From Mesorhizobium sp. AR07 (GTDB lineage Bacteria; Pseudomonadota; Alphaproteobacteria; Rhizobiales; Rhizobiaceae), in contig NZ_CP080525.1 in NCBI RefSeq assembly GCF_024746815.1, positions 5,016,501-5,080,500 on the forward strand: 64,000 nucleotides of DNA, given 5' to 3'. The position numbers were made by a program, and so were the translations under genes. The notes under the pieces were generated by a model. That model did not search any database. It was not told the origin of the DNA and was given only the letters and a program-made list of their open reading frames with translations. Below are positions 32,318 to 40,805 of the stretch, piece by piece (within the stretch, counting starts at the first letter, position 1; the number at the start of each line of letters is the position of its first letter).

Positions 32318-34645
32318 TGTCTGCCCATTTGCGCCGCCTTCCATCATCATTGCTCGCGCAATCATCTTTGCCTTCTCGCTTATGGCAGACGCCACAGGCG
32401 ACGACCGTTCGTAGGCCAGGAGCGCATCTGCAACCTTCTGGCGCGTTGGTGATGTCAGAACCTGTGCCATGCTGGACTTGGCGGCATCATTGGCGGCAGC
32501 GCGCCCGGAATTGATCGCATCCGCCACCATGCCGGCGCCCTTGCCGGCAAGCCAGCTCACCGGGAGCCCGGCCACAGATCCTAGAACCGGTGGCAAACCA
32601 AGAGAGGTTGCTAGTTGCTCGCCAATGAGCACGCCCGAAAGAGCGCCGCCACCGTGACCACCGGCACTCGCGCCCGCCTGGTTGATCAGATTAGGCTGCG
32701 GAATATCTGCATCCGCTGCCGTAGCCATGGCAGTCTTCGAACCGTTCAAGGCGGCATTGTTCGTGGCCTGCATGGTGGCTTGGTTGTCGAGTTCCTTTAG
32801 CAGGCCGTCGGTCTGCTGATCCCCGATCACCTGCCTCAACTTCTGCACCGGATAGCCGTTTTCGTTGGCGAGGCGCGCCTTGACCCCCGCAGCGTCGGTG
32901 CGAGCTTGCCCCATCGTATCGGTCAGCGCTTTACGGGTGCCAAGTTGAAATGCTTCCTTTTCCGGCTGCGACATTGAGGAGAGGCGCGATTCCAGCAGAT
33001 CGGGATCATAGACCTGGCCTTCCGAACGCGGCGCGAAGATCGAGCGGCCGTTCTCGAAGGCATTCTCGATCGATTTGTCGGATGCATATTGGGAACGCGC
33101 CGTAGCATAGTCTGGATTGGCTGCGTCCATCTGGCCAAGAAGCTTGGTCCTGACGCCCCAGAGCGCCTTAGCTTTGGCGTTGTCACCACTACGGAAGGCC
33201 GAGGACGCCATGTCGTCAATCACATCCTGGGCGCGGTGTAGGACTTCGGTGCTGCCGTTTGTGAAATCGGGGCCTGCGATGTACCCCCTCGCCTGCTTCA
33301 GTGCCGCCGAGATCGGATCGAGCGTCGTACCGGCCATAGCGCTTGGCATGATCTGGGAATCGATCTGAGCGACTACAGGCGTAACATCGATTTTCTCCGG
33401 ACTTGCTTCGGCCTTCGTGTAAGCCGCAGCGCCGTTGGTCGTCGTGGTAGCCTTGAGACCAGCCATCTGCTGCGGTGCGTTGATATCTGGGCCAGCTGCT
33501 GCATCTACGGCCGAATTGATGCGAGGGCCGAATTGATCGGCGCGGGTCGTGAGATTTTGCACCATCTGCGGCGAAACACCGGTTTCGGTCGTGGCCATGC
33601 GTGCGGTAAGACCCTGCGCCGCCGGTCCCGTGTCGGCCAAGACTGCACCGGGCCCAAGATCAGCCTGTTTCTGAAGGGCCGACGAAACCGTGTCGCCTTG
33701 GCGGCTTAGATTGCTCACAAGGGATTTCGCAGATTGACCCGGCACATCTCCCCCATGCATCAAGCCATAGTAAGCGTCGATGACCTTTTGAGCGCCCGCG
33801 CCGATAACCTTACCCGCTACGGCGCCACCAGGCACGGCTGCCATGCCAAGGCCAAGACCCCATTCTGCGCCCGTCTTGGCATCGGACAGCCGATTGCCGG
33901 GATCAGCACTCAAAGCGCCCTGAATGGCGCCCATGCCAGCACCTACGAGGCCGTTAGCGCCCAACACGGCGGGAATGCCGCCGCCAAGTATCCGCGCCCC
34001 TGTAGACGCCAGCGCAGCACCGCCAAGGCCCGGAAGCAATGCGCCCGCCAATTGTCCACCTGCTGACAGGTAAGGGTGTTCCGCAAACTGGCGATCCTGC
34101 ACCTGTTTTTGCGCGGCCTGGTTTACATCGTAATTATCTTGGAAATTGCCGCCCTTGGCCGCCGCAAGGGCCGCCGCCGCAGCGGATACCGCCTCGTCGC
34201 CACCGCCAAGCGAAACGCCCTGGAATGTCGGGGCGAGGCCGCGAGTGCTATCGAGCCCGGAACTAGCGCGCTTGAGCAGCGCCATTTCCTGAACCGCGGT
34301 GTTGCGGTCGCCGCCATTGTCGCTCGGCCGAACGATCGAGAGGTCGGGCCGATCGGAAATTGAGTCCGTGGTAGCGCCGTGGATGATGACGCCGGGAGGT
34401 GGGGCGCCATAGGGCTCGGCAAACGGATCATGGTCGACCGGAACTAGATGAAACCCATCAGGGGGCGGCGGGACCGTGCCCTGCGGGTCTTGGAGGACAA
34501 ACCCAGGCGGGGGAGGAGGAATATTTTGCGGCGGGGTCTGGCCCATCTGAACCGGAATTCCTTGGAAGCGCGGACCTTTTCCGGCGCCCCCGGGAGGCGC
34601 GGCCGGCGCCCACGGGTCATTATCGACTGGGACGAGTTGGACCAT
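32264..34645 (-). CDS. large virion/ejection-like protein
   Basis: 793 residues. The N-terminal 75 residues are proline-rich with a repeated motif LVPVDNDPW and LVPVDHDPF. Residues 185-290 are Gly/Ala-rich and weakly hydrophobic (GGQLAGALLPGLGGAALAST), then come a long helical region and another Gly-rich segment near the C-terminus. This layout resembles phage internal virion (ejection) proteins and large domainless structural proteins of rhizobial podo- and siphoviruses. ATG 34645 is chosen, with GGGGA eight bases before it. The assignment rests on composition and context. Confidence 0.55.
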   Translation of the reverse strand: MVQLVPVDNDPWAPAAPPGGAGKGPRFQGIPVQMGQTPPQNIPPPPPGFVLQDPQGTVPPPPDGFHLVPVDHDPFAEPYGAPPPGVIIHGATTDSISDRPDLSIVRPSDNGGDRNTAVQEMALLKRASSGLDSTRGLAPTFQGVSLGGGDEAVSAAAAALAAAKGGNFQDNYDVNQAAQKQVQDRQFAEHPYLSAGGQLAGALLPGLGGAALASTGARILGGGIPAVLGANGLVGAGMGAIQGALSADPGNRLSDAKTGAEWGLGLGMAAVPGGAVAGKVIGAGAQKVIDAYYGLMHGGDVPGQSAKSLVSNLSRQGDTVSSALQKQADLGPGAVLADTGPAAQGLTARMATTETGVSPQMVQNLTTRADQFGPRINSAVDAAAGPDINAPQQMAGLKATTTTNGAAAYTKAEASPEKIDVTPVVAQIDSQIMPSAMAGTTLDPISAALKQARGYIAGPDFTNGSTEVLHRAQDVIDDMASSAFRSGDNAKAKALWGVRTKLLGQMDAANPDYATARSQYASDKSIENAFENGRSIFAPRSEGQVYDPDLLESRLSSMSQPEKEAFQLGTRKALTDTMGQARTDAAGVKARLANENGYPVQKLRQVIGDQQTDGLLKELDNQATMQATNNAALNGSKTAMATAADADIPQPNLINQAGASAGGHGGGALSGVLIGEQLATSLGLPPVLGSVAGLPVSWLAGKGAGMVADAINSGRAAANDAAKSSMAQVLTSPTRQKVADALLAYERSSPVASAISEKAKMIARAMMMEGGANGQTLAPAVLPRPTRSFELPW

Positions 34646-34646
34646 C

Positions 34647-34808
34647 CTAAAATTCCCCAACCCTGCGGGCCTCGAACAGGCTGCCGGCCTGTCGAAGCAT
34701 CTCGCTCAACGACATATTGCGCTGACGGGCAACGGCCATCAGCTTGCGCTTTTGTTCAGCCGGGATTCGAACGATGATCCGATCTGTCATTCCCGCTTTG
34801 GAACGCAT
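34647..34808 (-). CDS. Arc-like ribbon-helix-helix protein
   Basis: 53 residues. TDRIIVRIPAEQKRKLMAVA followed by MSLSEMLRQAGSLFEAR is the Arc/MetJ ribbon-helix-helix pattern: one strand and two helices. ATG 34808 has AAAGGAGG eight bases upstream. It lies directly between the tail fibre and the virion-like gene, one base from the latter's start, and probably regulates the late genes. Confidence 0.75.
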   Translation of the reverse strand: MRSKAGMTDRIIVRIPAEQKRKLMAVARQRNMSLSEMLRQAGSLFEARRVGEF

Positions 34809-34964
34809 CTGTAGGGCCTCCTTTAGGCTCTCGGTTCGCTGGATCGAAATACCTGCTATCGCGGGGTCAGCGGCTGGCGGGGGATTAAAGAAACGGGCCC
34901 CCACCATAAGCGACCTAGTTCAGGTGTCCGATAACGCAACGAGCCTCCCTGAACCGACCTTAAC

Positions 34965-36830
34965 TCAAGGATAGAAACTCAACCCATCTAGACTGGTCCA
35001 TGTCGCGCTCGCGGTGCCGACCCAGTACATGGTGCCGTTTGTCCTGACGCCGATGCCGATAGGCGTGCCTCCGCTGGTCATGGCACCGCCAAGCCTCGCT
35101 TCAATGGATGCGCGAAAGCCAACCGGGAGGGTACCGAAATCAGTGCCGCTGGTGATTGTGCCATTCTTGATGGCGCCTTGCAGATGAACTTTGCCGTCGA
35201 TTCCGATGCGACAACCAATAAGAGTGCCGGTCGCATCCTGGACCCATGTGTTGGCCAATGTGATTGTCGCGAGTGAGCCGGTAAATGCGGTCCATGTATT
35301 TGCGCCGGTGTTTTTGCGACGAATGAAGGTGGTGCCAGAGCCATCGACGTGAAGGATTTGCGTTGTCAAGTCGAGGTCGCCGGACTGGAACGCAGTCACC
35401 ATGCCGTTTGCCGGCCAGCCGTTAGCTGTCGTCACGCGATACTGACTGATGCCCTTTTGGAAGGCGTTTGGGAGAGCGGAGAAAGCAAGAGCCGCCACGG
35501 CGGCCACAGGAGGGTTTAAAAACTTATTGGTCTTGTTGTCGGGCGTGACAAGAGCCTGATCAAGGTAATACTTGACCGCGCCCCAAATGGTCGACCATCC
35601 AATATCGTTTGGGTGAAGCGGGCCGTAACCTGGAATGGTGTTGGTCGGATAGTCTGACCAAGCCCCGTCAGTCCAGCGATAATTCGAAGTGTATGCGTCA
35701 TTCCACCGATGATAGGTGTCGATGTACATGACGTTGAATTCTCGGCAGATCTGCTTAATCAGCTTGATCGCAGTTTCGAGATAGCGGAAATCCTGATAGC
35801 CGGTATTCTGCGCAGCATTCGGGCCGAAATATATAATAGAAGTCGCGTCCAGAGTCCCGTATGTCTGCGAGCGGATTGACGCTAAGCCGGCGCGCAAGTC
35901 GGCAGCCAATTGCGTCCACGCCGCCACCAGCCCCGCTGTACGAGGCGCTCCACCGGTCGGATAGCCGGGCGAACCTTTGTTGGCCTCGTTCAGGCCAAAT
36001 TTCATCATAATAAGTTTTTTCGTCGGCCCCAGGTTGGAGACTATGCTTGTTGAATCTTTTGTGTTGCCGCTTATGGCGTCGTTAAAAGTGGTGCCAGCCT
36101 TCGCAATATTGTTCATAGAAAACGCAGTAGGCAGACCGATCTGCGCTGCTATCGCGTTCAGCGCGTTTTCAGGATAGTTGTTCGTATTGGAAATGACCGC
36201 AGACGGATTGGCAAAGGTGCTGTCACCATAGATGGTGCCGGTGATGTTGTTGCCTGCCAGAATCTCTTTGCGAACAGCGTACAGATATTCTTCGCCAAAC
36301 ACGTCCATGTTGGCGTCGTTACCCCAGTTAAGACGGGCAAGACCACCCAGCAGCGCTGGGGAATTCGCGGCGACCGTGGTGACAATTTCGCCCGGCCCCG
36401 TGTATTGGGCTGCGTTAAAATTCTGGTAGCCTGTGACGTTGTAAGATTTTGATAGATAAACTTCGCCGCCGATAGGCACGGCATGGAGCATGGCCAAAAT
36501 AGCAGCCGTGTCATCCCCAGGAGAAGCATCCGAGGTGAAGCCAACAGCACCGGAACCGGACTGTTCGGGGGTGGTAGCCGCCGTGAGATCGACATAACTC
36601 TTCGTGGCCGCGTCCGTCCCCGAGATCGGATTGGCCACGCCGGTGACGCGATTGTTGCCCATGGGCAGGTTCGCAGTCATGGCCTTGACACCGTTTATCG
36701 GTAGCGAACCGGTGATCTCGTTGCCGATATCCGCGATCAAATTGTTGTACGGCGTGCTCTGGATCGTCGTATTCGGGACGGCTGCGGTGCCCGCTGGCTG
36801 GACGAATGTACCTGAACCATTTCTGGGCAA
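34965..36830 (-). CDS. phage tail fibre with SGNH-hydrolase-like domain
   Basis: 621 residues. The N-terminus is a typical fibre attachment domain (TTIQSTPYNNLIADIGNEIT, TANLPMGNNRVTGVANP, GTDAATKSYVD). The middle has an SGNH-like fold: block I as YGDST at 201-205, GLNE at 279-282 where block III usually has GxND, and LHPNDIGW at 405-412. The Asp three residues before that His is Gly here, so the triad may be incomplete. The C-terminus is a receptor-binding-like domain. The start is TTG 36830 with AGGAGG five bases before it. Confidence 0.82.
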   Translation of the reverse strand: MPRNGSGTFVQPAGTAAVPNTTIQSTPYNNLIADIGNEITGSLPINGVKAMTANLPMGNNRVTGVANPISGTDAATKSYVDLTAATTPEQSGSGAVGFTSDASPGDDTAAILAMLHAVPIGGEVYLSKSYNVTGYQNFNAAQYTGPGEIVTTVAANSPALLGGLARLNWGNDANMDVFGEEYLYAVRKEILAGNNITGTIYGDSTFANPSAVISNTNNYPENALNAIAAQIGLPTAFSMNNIAKAGTTFNDAISGNTKDSTSIVSNLGPTKKLIMMKFGLNEANKGSPGYPTGGAPRTAGLVAAWTQLAADLRAGLASIRSQTYGTLDATSIIYFGPNAAQNTGYQDFRYLETAIKLIKQICREFNVMYIDTYHRWNDAYTSNYRWTDGAWSDYPTNTIPGYGPLHPNDIGWSTIWGAVKYYLDQALVTPDNKTNKFLNPPVAAVAALAFSALPNAFQKGISQYRVTTANGWPANGMVTAFQSGDLDLTTQILHVDGSGTTFIRRKNTGANTWTAFTGSLATITLANTWVQDATGTLIGCRIGIDGKVHLQGAIKNGTITSGTDFGTLPVGFRASIEARLGGAMTSGGTPIGIGVRTNGTMYWVGTASATWTSLDGLSFYP

Positions 36831-36859
36831 ATGCCGCCTCCTGCTCGTTTCGGGTTCGT

Positions 36860-36894
36860 GCGGCTGTCAGCCGCAAATTACTGTACGCACAGTA
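36860..36894. promoter_or_regulatory. two palindromes upstream of tail-fibre gene
   Basis: GCGGCTG-T-CAGCCGC (36860-36874) and TACTGTACGCACAGTA (36879-36894) are both perfect inverted repeats, four bases apart, 30-65 bp before the TTG start. The first could be a leader hairpin; the second looks like an operator, possibly for the RHH protein encoded downstream. Confidence 0.5.
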
Positions 36895-36943
36895 CCATCA
36901 AATGCGTCTCGGGAGCAAATTTAGCTTGTTATTTCAATTGGTT

Positions 36944-36987
36944 GTCCTGGTGCGTCCCTAGGTGTCCCGGCGTATCCCCATGTGTCC
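36944..36987. repeat. five GTCC half-sites at exact 10-bp spacing
   Basis: GTCC occurs at 36944, 36954, 36964 and 36984, and ATCC at 36974, in contexts like GGTGTCCC. The exact helical period suggests binding on one DNA face, as in integrase arm arrays or regulator clusters. Confidence 0.55.
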
Positions 36988-37416
36988 ATTTTGGACGGCA
37001 GCCTTGGGCGTGCAGTGTCAAAAACGCAAAAAAATTCCCAAAATAACGCGGATCAGAAAATGTCTTCTAACTTCAGAAGGGAATTCTGGGGGGTCGGCGA
37101 GCCTTCAGCGCCAGATCTGCAAAAAATTGCGGAGCTTTCCAAAAGTTGCTCAAATCGGCGTGCGCAGTTGCGCTCGTCATACGTGCCCAGCTTCGCCCAT
37201 AAGCAGGATGGAGGTGAGTGCGTGCCCGTCTCGACGATTGCCGCATGGATTTTCGCTATTGCGGTTTCGATATACCGCCATGTCGATCGGGAGATCCGCG
37301 CATCCTCGAGAAAAGAGCGCGCTGGATCTCGTCCGGTACGCGAGAAACCGCGATGTCGACCGCGTCGACTCCTCAGTCACCGCCGCGATGGCGTAGAAGG
37401 CGGCGATTATTTCAAG
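36988..37416. other. stretch without a convincing gene
   Basis: Several overlapping open frames exist on the plus strand, but none has a good ribosome site, a family resemblance or coding-like composition. An A-rich tract (about 37020-37045) follows the phased repeats. I see no RNA gene here. Confidence 0.5.
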
Positions 37417-37821
37417 CTAGTTGCCGATCGGCGGCACATCGACCCCTAAACTGGCGCAGCGTTTTATCAGATCGTCGGTTTCCGATTGATTTTCAGGCAT
37501 TGTGAGAATGTCGAAGGCTGGCAGATATTTTGTCCCGCTGTCGGCGCTATCGAACTGGCCCCTATAGGCCGTCTCGCCGGAATACCCGGCAAAGCCGCTC
37601 TTTGCATAATACCTACCGCAAACAATGATTGACCCGGTTGAAGTCGTAGTGGCACCGGGTTTGCCGAATGTTACGTTTGTTTGGTCTTTCAGCAGGGATC
37701 TGATGGTCTGCTCTATGACTCCGATTTGATCGGCGGTCAGTTGAACCGGCTTCGCCTCGGTAGCAATGATACCCAGTGCCAGGGTGCCCATCGTCAAGAT
37801 GCTGAAGTGCAAACGTTTCAT
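37417..37821 (-). CDS. secreted hypothetical protein
   Basis: 134 residues with a signal peptide (MKRLHFSILTMGTLALGIIA, cleavage near TEA-KPVQL). The mature part begins with a helix (LTADQIGVIEQTIRSLLKDQ) and contains SIIVCGRYYAKSGFAGYSGE, ending DLIKRCASLGVDVPPIGN. This pattern is seen in rhizobial exported proteins of unknown function. ATG 37821 is chosen to begin the signal peptide. Confidence 0.65.
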   Translation of the reverse strand: MKRLHFSILTMGTLALGIIATEAKPVQLTADQIGVIEQTIRSLLKDQTNVTFGKPGATTTSTGSIIVCGRYYAKSGFAGYSGETAYRGQFDSADSGTKYLPAFDILTMPENQSETDDLIKRCASLGVDVPPIGN

Positions 37822-38046
37822 TCCCGATCTAGCCGTCTTTTCCCAATAGCCACAAGCCCTGGACGCAATATCAGCGGTTTGCATGCCACACCTGGCAGCT
37901 GGCCGTCGTCACATCCATTTCATCATCCGATTGATTAGGGACGGTCTTCGATTGCCGCCGTGTTCATGGTGTAGGTCGCGCCGTTGCGCTCAACCTTCCG
38001 CTCCATCTGTCCACCGTTGACAGATGGGCGAGCGGTTCAAAAAAAT

Positions 38047-38838
38047 CTACCGGATAGCCGCATTCTTGCGAATATCGACAATCAAAGGGCCTATTTCGTC
38101 TAACCTATAGAACGTGACATCGTGGCGTTCCATTTGATCAGCCACCATGTTTACGAAGTCTGAATCTAGCTCGTCCACGTCGCCCACAATAACCAGCTTT
38201 TTCTGCTCCGCCGCCCGCGTTGCGTCGAAAAGCAACCTGCCCTCAATCATATGAGGGCTTGCCTTTTCCAACGCATGGTCGGGACCGCCGTCAAGCGTGA
38301 CGGCCTTGATCAGGTTGTAATTGCCGTTTTGATATCCGTATGCCGCCTTCACCTCCACGCCAGAGGGAAGCAAGATCGGATCTGGTTTCTGCAAAAGGCC
38401 TTCGACGCCCTGCAACCGAAGCTGTTCTTTCAGTTTGGTGCCGGCGCGTCTTCCGTACGTTTGCTGAGGCAACTCCCCTACCAGATCATCAAATAGTCGT
38501 TTAACGGCGTCCTGCGGGCTCTCAACGAATATCGACCGAGCGGGTAAAAGCCTTACCTTTCCAGACCTAAGTTCGATGAATCGGTCGACGGAATCGCGGT
38601 TCCATCCCCTAGCAAATTCGAGTGCCAGCCTATCCTTTAGGGAGTCTCTGATATTACGAAAATGCACTCCCGGATTGGAACGGAAAACCCTCTCGACACG
38701 GCTTGGGCGCTCAACAAATTTTGAAAACACAAACGGGCTCACGTCGGCGAAGAGCACAACACCAATGTTCACAAATTCAGCCCGCTCCGGGTACTCGGAG
38801 TACTGAATCAGCGAAAAATATCCTTGATGTTCACGCAT
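38047..38838 (-). CDS. DUF3037-domain protein, partner of HipA-like kinase
   Basis: 263 residues. The N-terminal 120 fit DUF3037: GYFSLIQYSEYPERAEFVNI followed by GVVLFADV, with a conserved start of strand and aromatic residues. The C-terminal part contains VEVKAAYGYQNGNYNLIKAV, then KKLVIVGDVDELDSDFVNMV. Function is unknown. The ATG overlaps the last base of the HipA-like stop codon (TAATG), so the two proteins are made together. The low-GC composition differs from the flanks and suggests recent transfer as a pair. Confidence 0.82.
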   Translation of the reverse strand: MREHQGYFSLIQYSEYPERAEFVNIGVVLFADVSPFVFSKFVERPSRVERVFRSNPGVHFRNIRDSLKDRLALEFARGWNRDSVDRFIELRSGKVRLLPARSIFVESPQDAVKRLFDDLVGELPQQTYGRRAGTKLKEQLRLQGVEGLLQKPDPILLPSGVEVKAAYGYQNGNYNLIKAVTLDGGPDHALEKASPHMIEGRLLFDATRAAEQKKLVIVGDVDELDSDFVNMVADQMERHDVTFYRLDEIGPLIVDIRKNAAIR

Positions 38839-39650
38839 TACGATTGCAATCCGGGGATGGGCGGATCGTCAACTAAGCGAACCGCTATTGTCTTCACCAC
38901 ATATTCTGCACGCCTGCAAATCAATTCCATAAGCGAGGCAGACGCCTGCTGGCCCAAGCCCCATTGTGGCGGCACGGAGTTAACGACTTCCTCTACAAAT
39001 GCGCCGTCAAGCTGGGCTAGCCGAGCCAGTGAGTTCGCTACCGAGCGATGAGTGATATATGGGTCGAACTCAGGAAACTTGCCATAGACCGTCGTCTCTT
39101 CGATGGCGTCGATTTGAGGGGAGGCTATGGGGAAGTCTGCATCAAATGCCCAAGCATGATCGATAGGCACAAGATCATATTTGCGGCTCTCCCCCCTGCG
39201 GACGAAAAGCAGATTGTCTGAATTGTCGTCCGCGAGACCATGTCTGTCCCAATTTTTTACCCATGTATCGAAGATGACCAACTTGGCTACATCATCGCGG
39301 TCCCGAAGCTTCGAGAGGAAGATATCTGTTCCGTCGCGCGGGGAGCCATCGACCTGCATTGAGAAGAACAGCGGACCCTGCATAATCTGCCCGTTCTTTC
39401 TCATGACAAGCTCGATATTGCATTCTGGAATAATGGCAAACGGCGGCACCTTAAGGCCGAGCCAGGTTCCCAATTCCGCCGCGACCAATTCGGCGATGAG
39501 GGCCGCGCCGCCATATGGATTGTTCAGGGCCTTGATGAACCCGGGCGCCACGTCAGTAACAACCTGAATTGGGCTCGCGCTCGATGTAAATGCCTGCACC
39601 TCTCGCTCGATCCGAGTTGGCTGACAGATCGCCCCACATGCAAGTGCCAT
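38838..39650 (-). CDS. HipA-like (HipA_2) kinase
   Basis: A 270-residue protein related to HipA serine/threonine kinases. K40 in PGFIKALNNP could be the ATP-binding Lys. The catalytic loop is VKNWDRHGLADDNSDNLLF (residues 131-149), and the metal-binding segment is DLVPIDHAWAFD (159-170). Unlike HipA of HipBA there is no HTH antitoxin gene beside it; the neighbour is the DUF3037 gene, with overlapping codons. It may be a toxin-like or defence kinase, but its target is unknown. ATG 39650 is preferred (GGGACGAGCG before it) over 39695. Confidence 0.85.
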   Translation of the reverse strand: MALACGAICQPTRIEREVQAFTSSASPIQVVTDVAPGFIKALNNPYGGAALIAELVAAELGTWLGLKVPPFAIIPECNIELVMRKNGQIMQGPLFFSMQVDGSPRDGTDIFLSKLRDRDDVAKLVIFDTWVKNWDRHGLADDNSDNLLFVRRGESRKYDLVPIDHAWAFDADFPIASPQIDAIEETTVYGKFPEFDPYITHRSVANSLARLAQLDGAFVEEVVNSVPPQWGLGQQASASLMELICRRAEYVVKTIAVRLVDDPPIPGLQS

Positions 39651-39842
39651 CGCTCGTCCCACACGGCCCGAACGTTGCAATACTGCGCATCCCACGAAAA
39701 ATCGAGTCTTTGGTACGCGAAGTACAATATGCGGCTCAGAAGTGTCAGGACGGCGCGACGTTTGTCTTCGGTTGTGCGACGCAGACCATGTTCGGCATTG
39801 GCGCCACCGATGAACCAGGAGTGCCTACCTCACGTCTGACTA

Positions 39843-40805
39843 TCAAGACGTTCGACCGTCTTTCCCATGTCTCAGTAGAACATCGTTCCAGTCCTGGCCA
39901 ACCACGGGTGGCAATTCGACGAAGGCGCTCAGTCCTTTCGCCTTGAGGCGCTGGCAGAGGGAGTAGGCAGCGGCTTGGCCGGTGCTGCTGGCATCGTTGT
40001 CGCCGAAGATAAACACCGTCTCGACCGATGCCGGCGGCGTCCATTCCTGAAGCAGGCCAGCGGTTAGAGCGGCCCATACCGGCATGTTGTAGAGGACCGA
40101 GGCCGACAGTGCTGTTTCGATTCCTTCGGCAATGCCAAGCGTGTCTTGGTGCGGCATCAGCCGCACAGCTGCACCTGTCGGCATCGCGCCGAGCATCTTT
40201 CGCGGCGCCAGCACATCAGCCTTGCCCCCAAATTTGTCGAGATAGGTCCGATGTATCGCCGCGCGCTCGCCCTGCGCGGCCGCCTGATCGCTTGGGTCTA
40301 CCTTCGCGACCATCGCCGGGTGCCAAGATGGCTTCGCCCCGGCATCAACATATCGCTCATCTTCGGTGAATCTCAGGCTACTCGGGAATTCCACCAGTCC
40401 TGTGCGGCGGTGAAGATACCGGCCGGCGTGATCATCGAGAGAAATCGGCTTCGACCGCTTCCATAGCGAAGTCATCTCGTTGCGCTTCTGGTCGTCGGTC
40501 GCCGGCTGTCTGTTGCCCGGCGCCATGATTGGAGCGGCCCCGATATATTTCTCGATCTCGACGGCGGCCTCTTTGAAATCGAGACCCCGGAACAGCTTGA
40601 CCAACTCGATGCCGTCACCGGCACCACAGTGCGAACAGAAGAACGTGCCGCGTCCTCCTTTGTCGTCGAACCGAAAACGGTCCTTACCCCCGCAGATCGG
40701 GCATGGGCCGTGCTTGTTCTTGAGGCTTTTCGACGGAATGCCGATTGCGGAAAGGATGCTAAACCACCGACCTTCCGCCCGCGTTTTCAAAGGCTCACGC
40801 TGCAT
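39843..40805 (-). CDS. Toprim-domain DNA primase (P4/T7-type, short)
   Basis: 320 residues. The N-terminal zinc ribbon has C35, C38, C57 and C60 (GPCPICGGKDRFRF, FFCSHCGAGDG). The Toprim domain has AEGIETAL with E227 and FIFGDNDASSTGQ with D269 and D271. It makes RNA primers for replication of the element. The C-terminus ends soon after Toprim, so no helicase domain is fused; a separate helicase is encoded just upstream, overlapping by 11 bases. ATG 40805 is chosen as the first start of the conserved domain. Confidence 0.88.
   Translation of the reverse strand: MQREPLKTRAEGRWFSILSAIGIPSKSLKNKHGPCPICGGKDRFRFDDKGGRGTFFCSHCGAGDGIELVKLFRGLDFKEAAVEIEKYIGAAPIMAPGNRQPATDDQKRNEMTSLWKRSKPISLDDHAGRYLHRRTGLVEFPSSLRFTEDERYVDAGAKPSWHPAMVAKVDPSDQAAAQGERAAIHRTYLDKFGGKADVLAPRKMLGAMPTGAAVRLMPHQDTLGIAEGIETALSASVLYNMPVWAALTAGLLQEWTPPASVETVFIFGDNDASSTGQAAAYSLCQRLKAKGLSAFVELPPVVGQDWNDVLLRHGKDGRTS

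Noticed and set aside
36982..37449. 155-codon plus-strand frame after the phased repeats
   Set aside because: It has no ribosome site, a skewed Arg/Ser composition and no resemblance to a family, and overlaps the end of a convincing minus-strand gene.
37925..38046. Short minus-strand frame ending MERKVERNGATYTMNTAAIE
   Set aside because: It has only about 23 codons after its ATG, has a stop just upstream and no family resemblance; too short to support.
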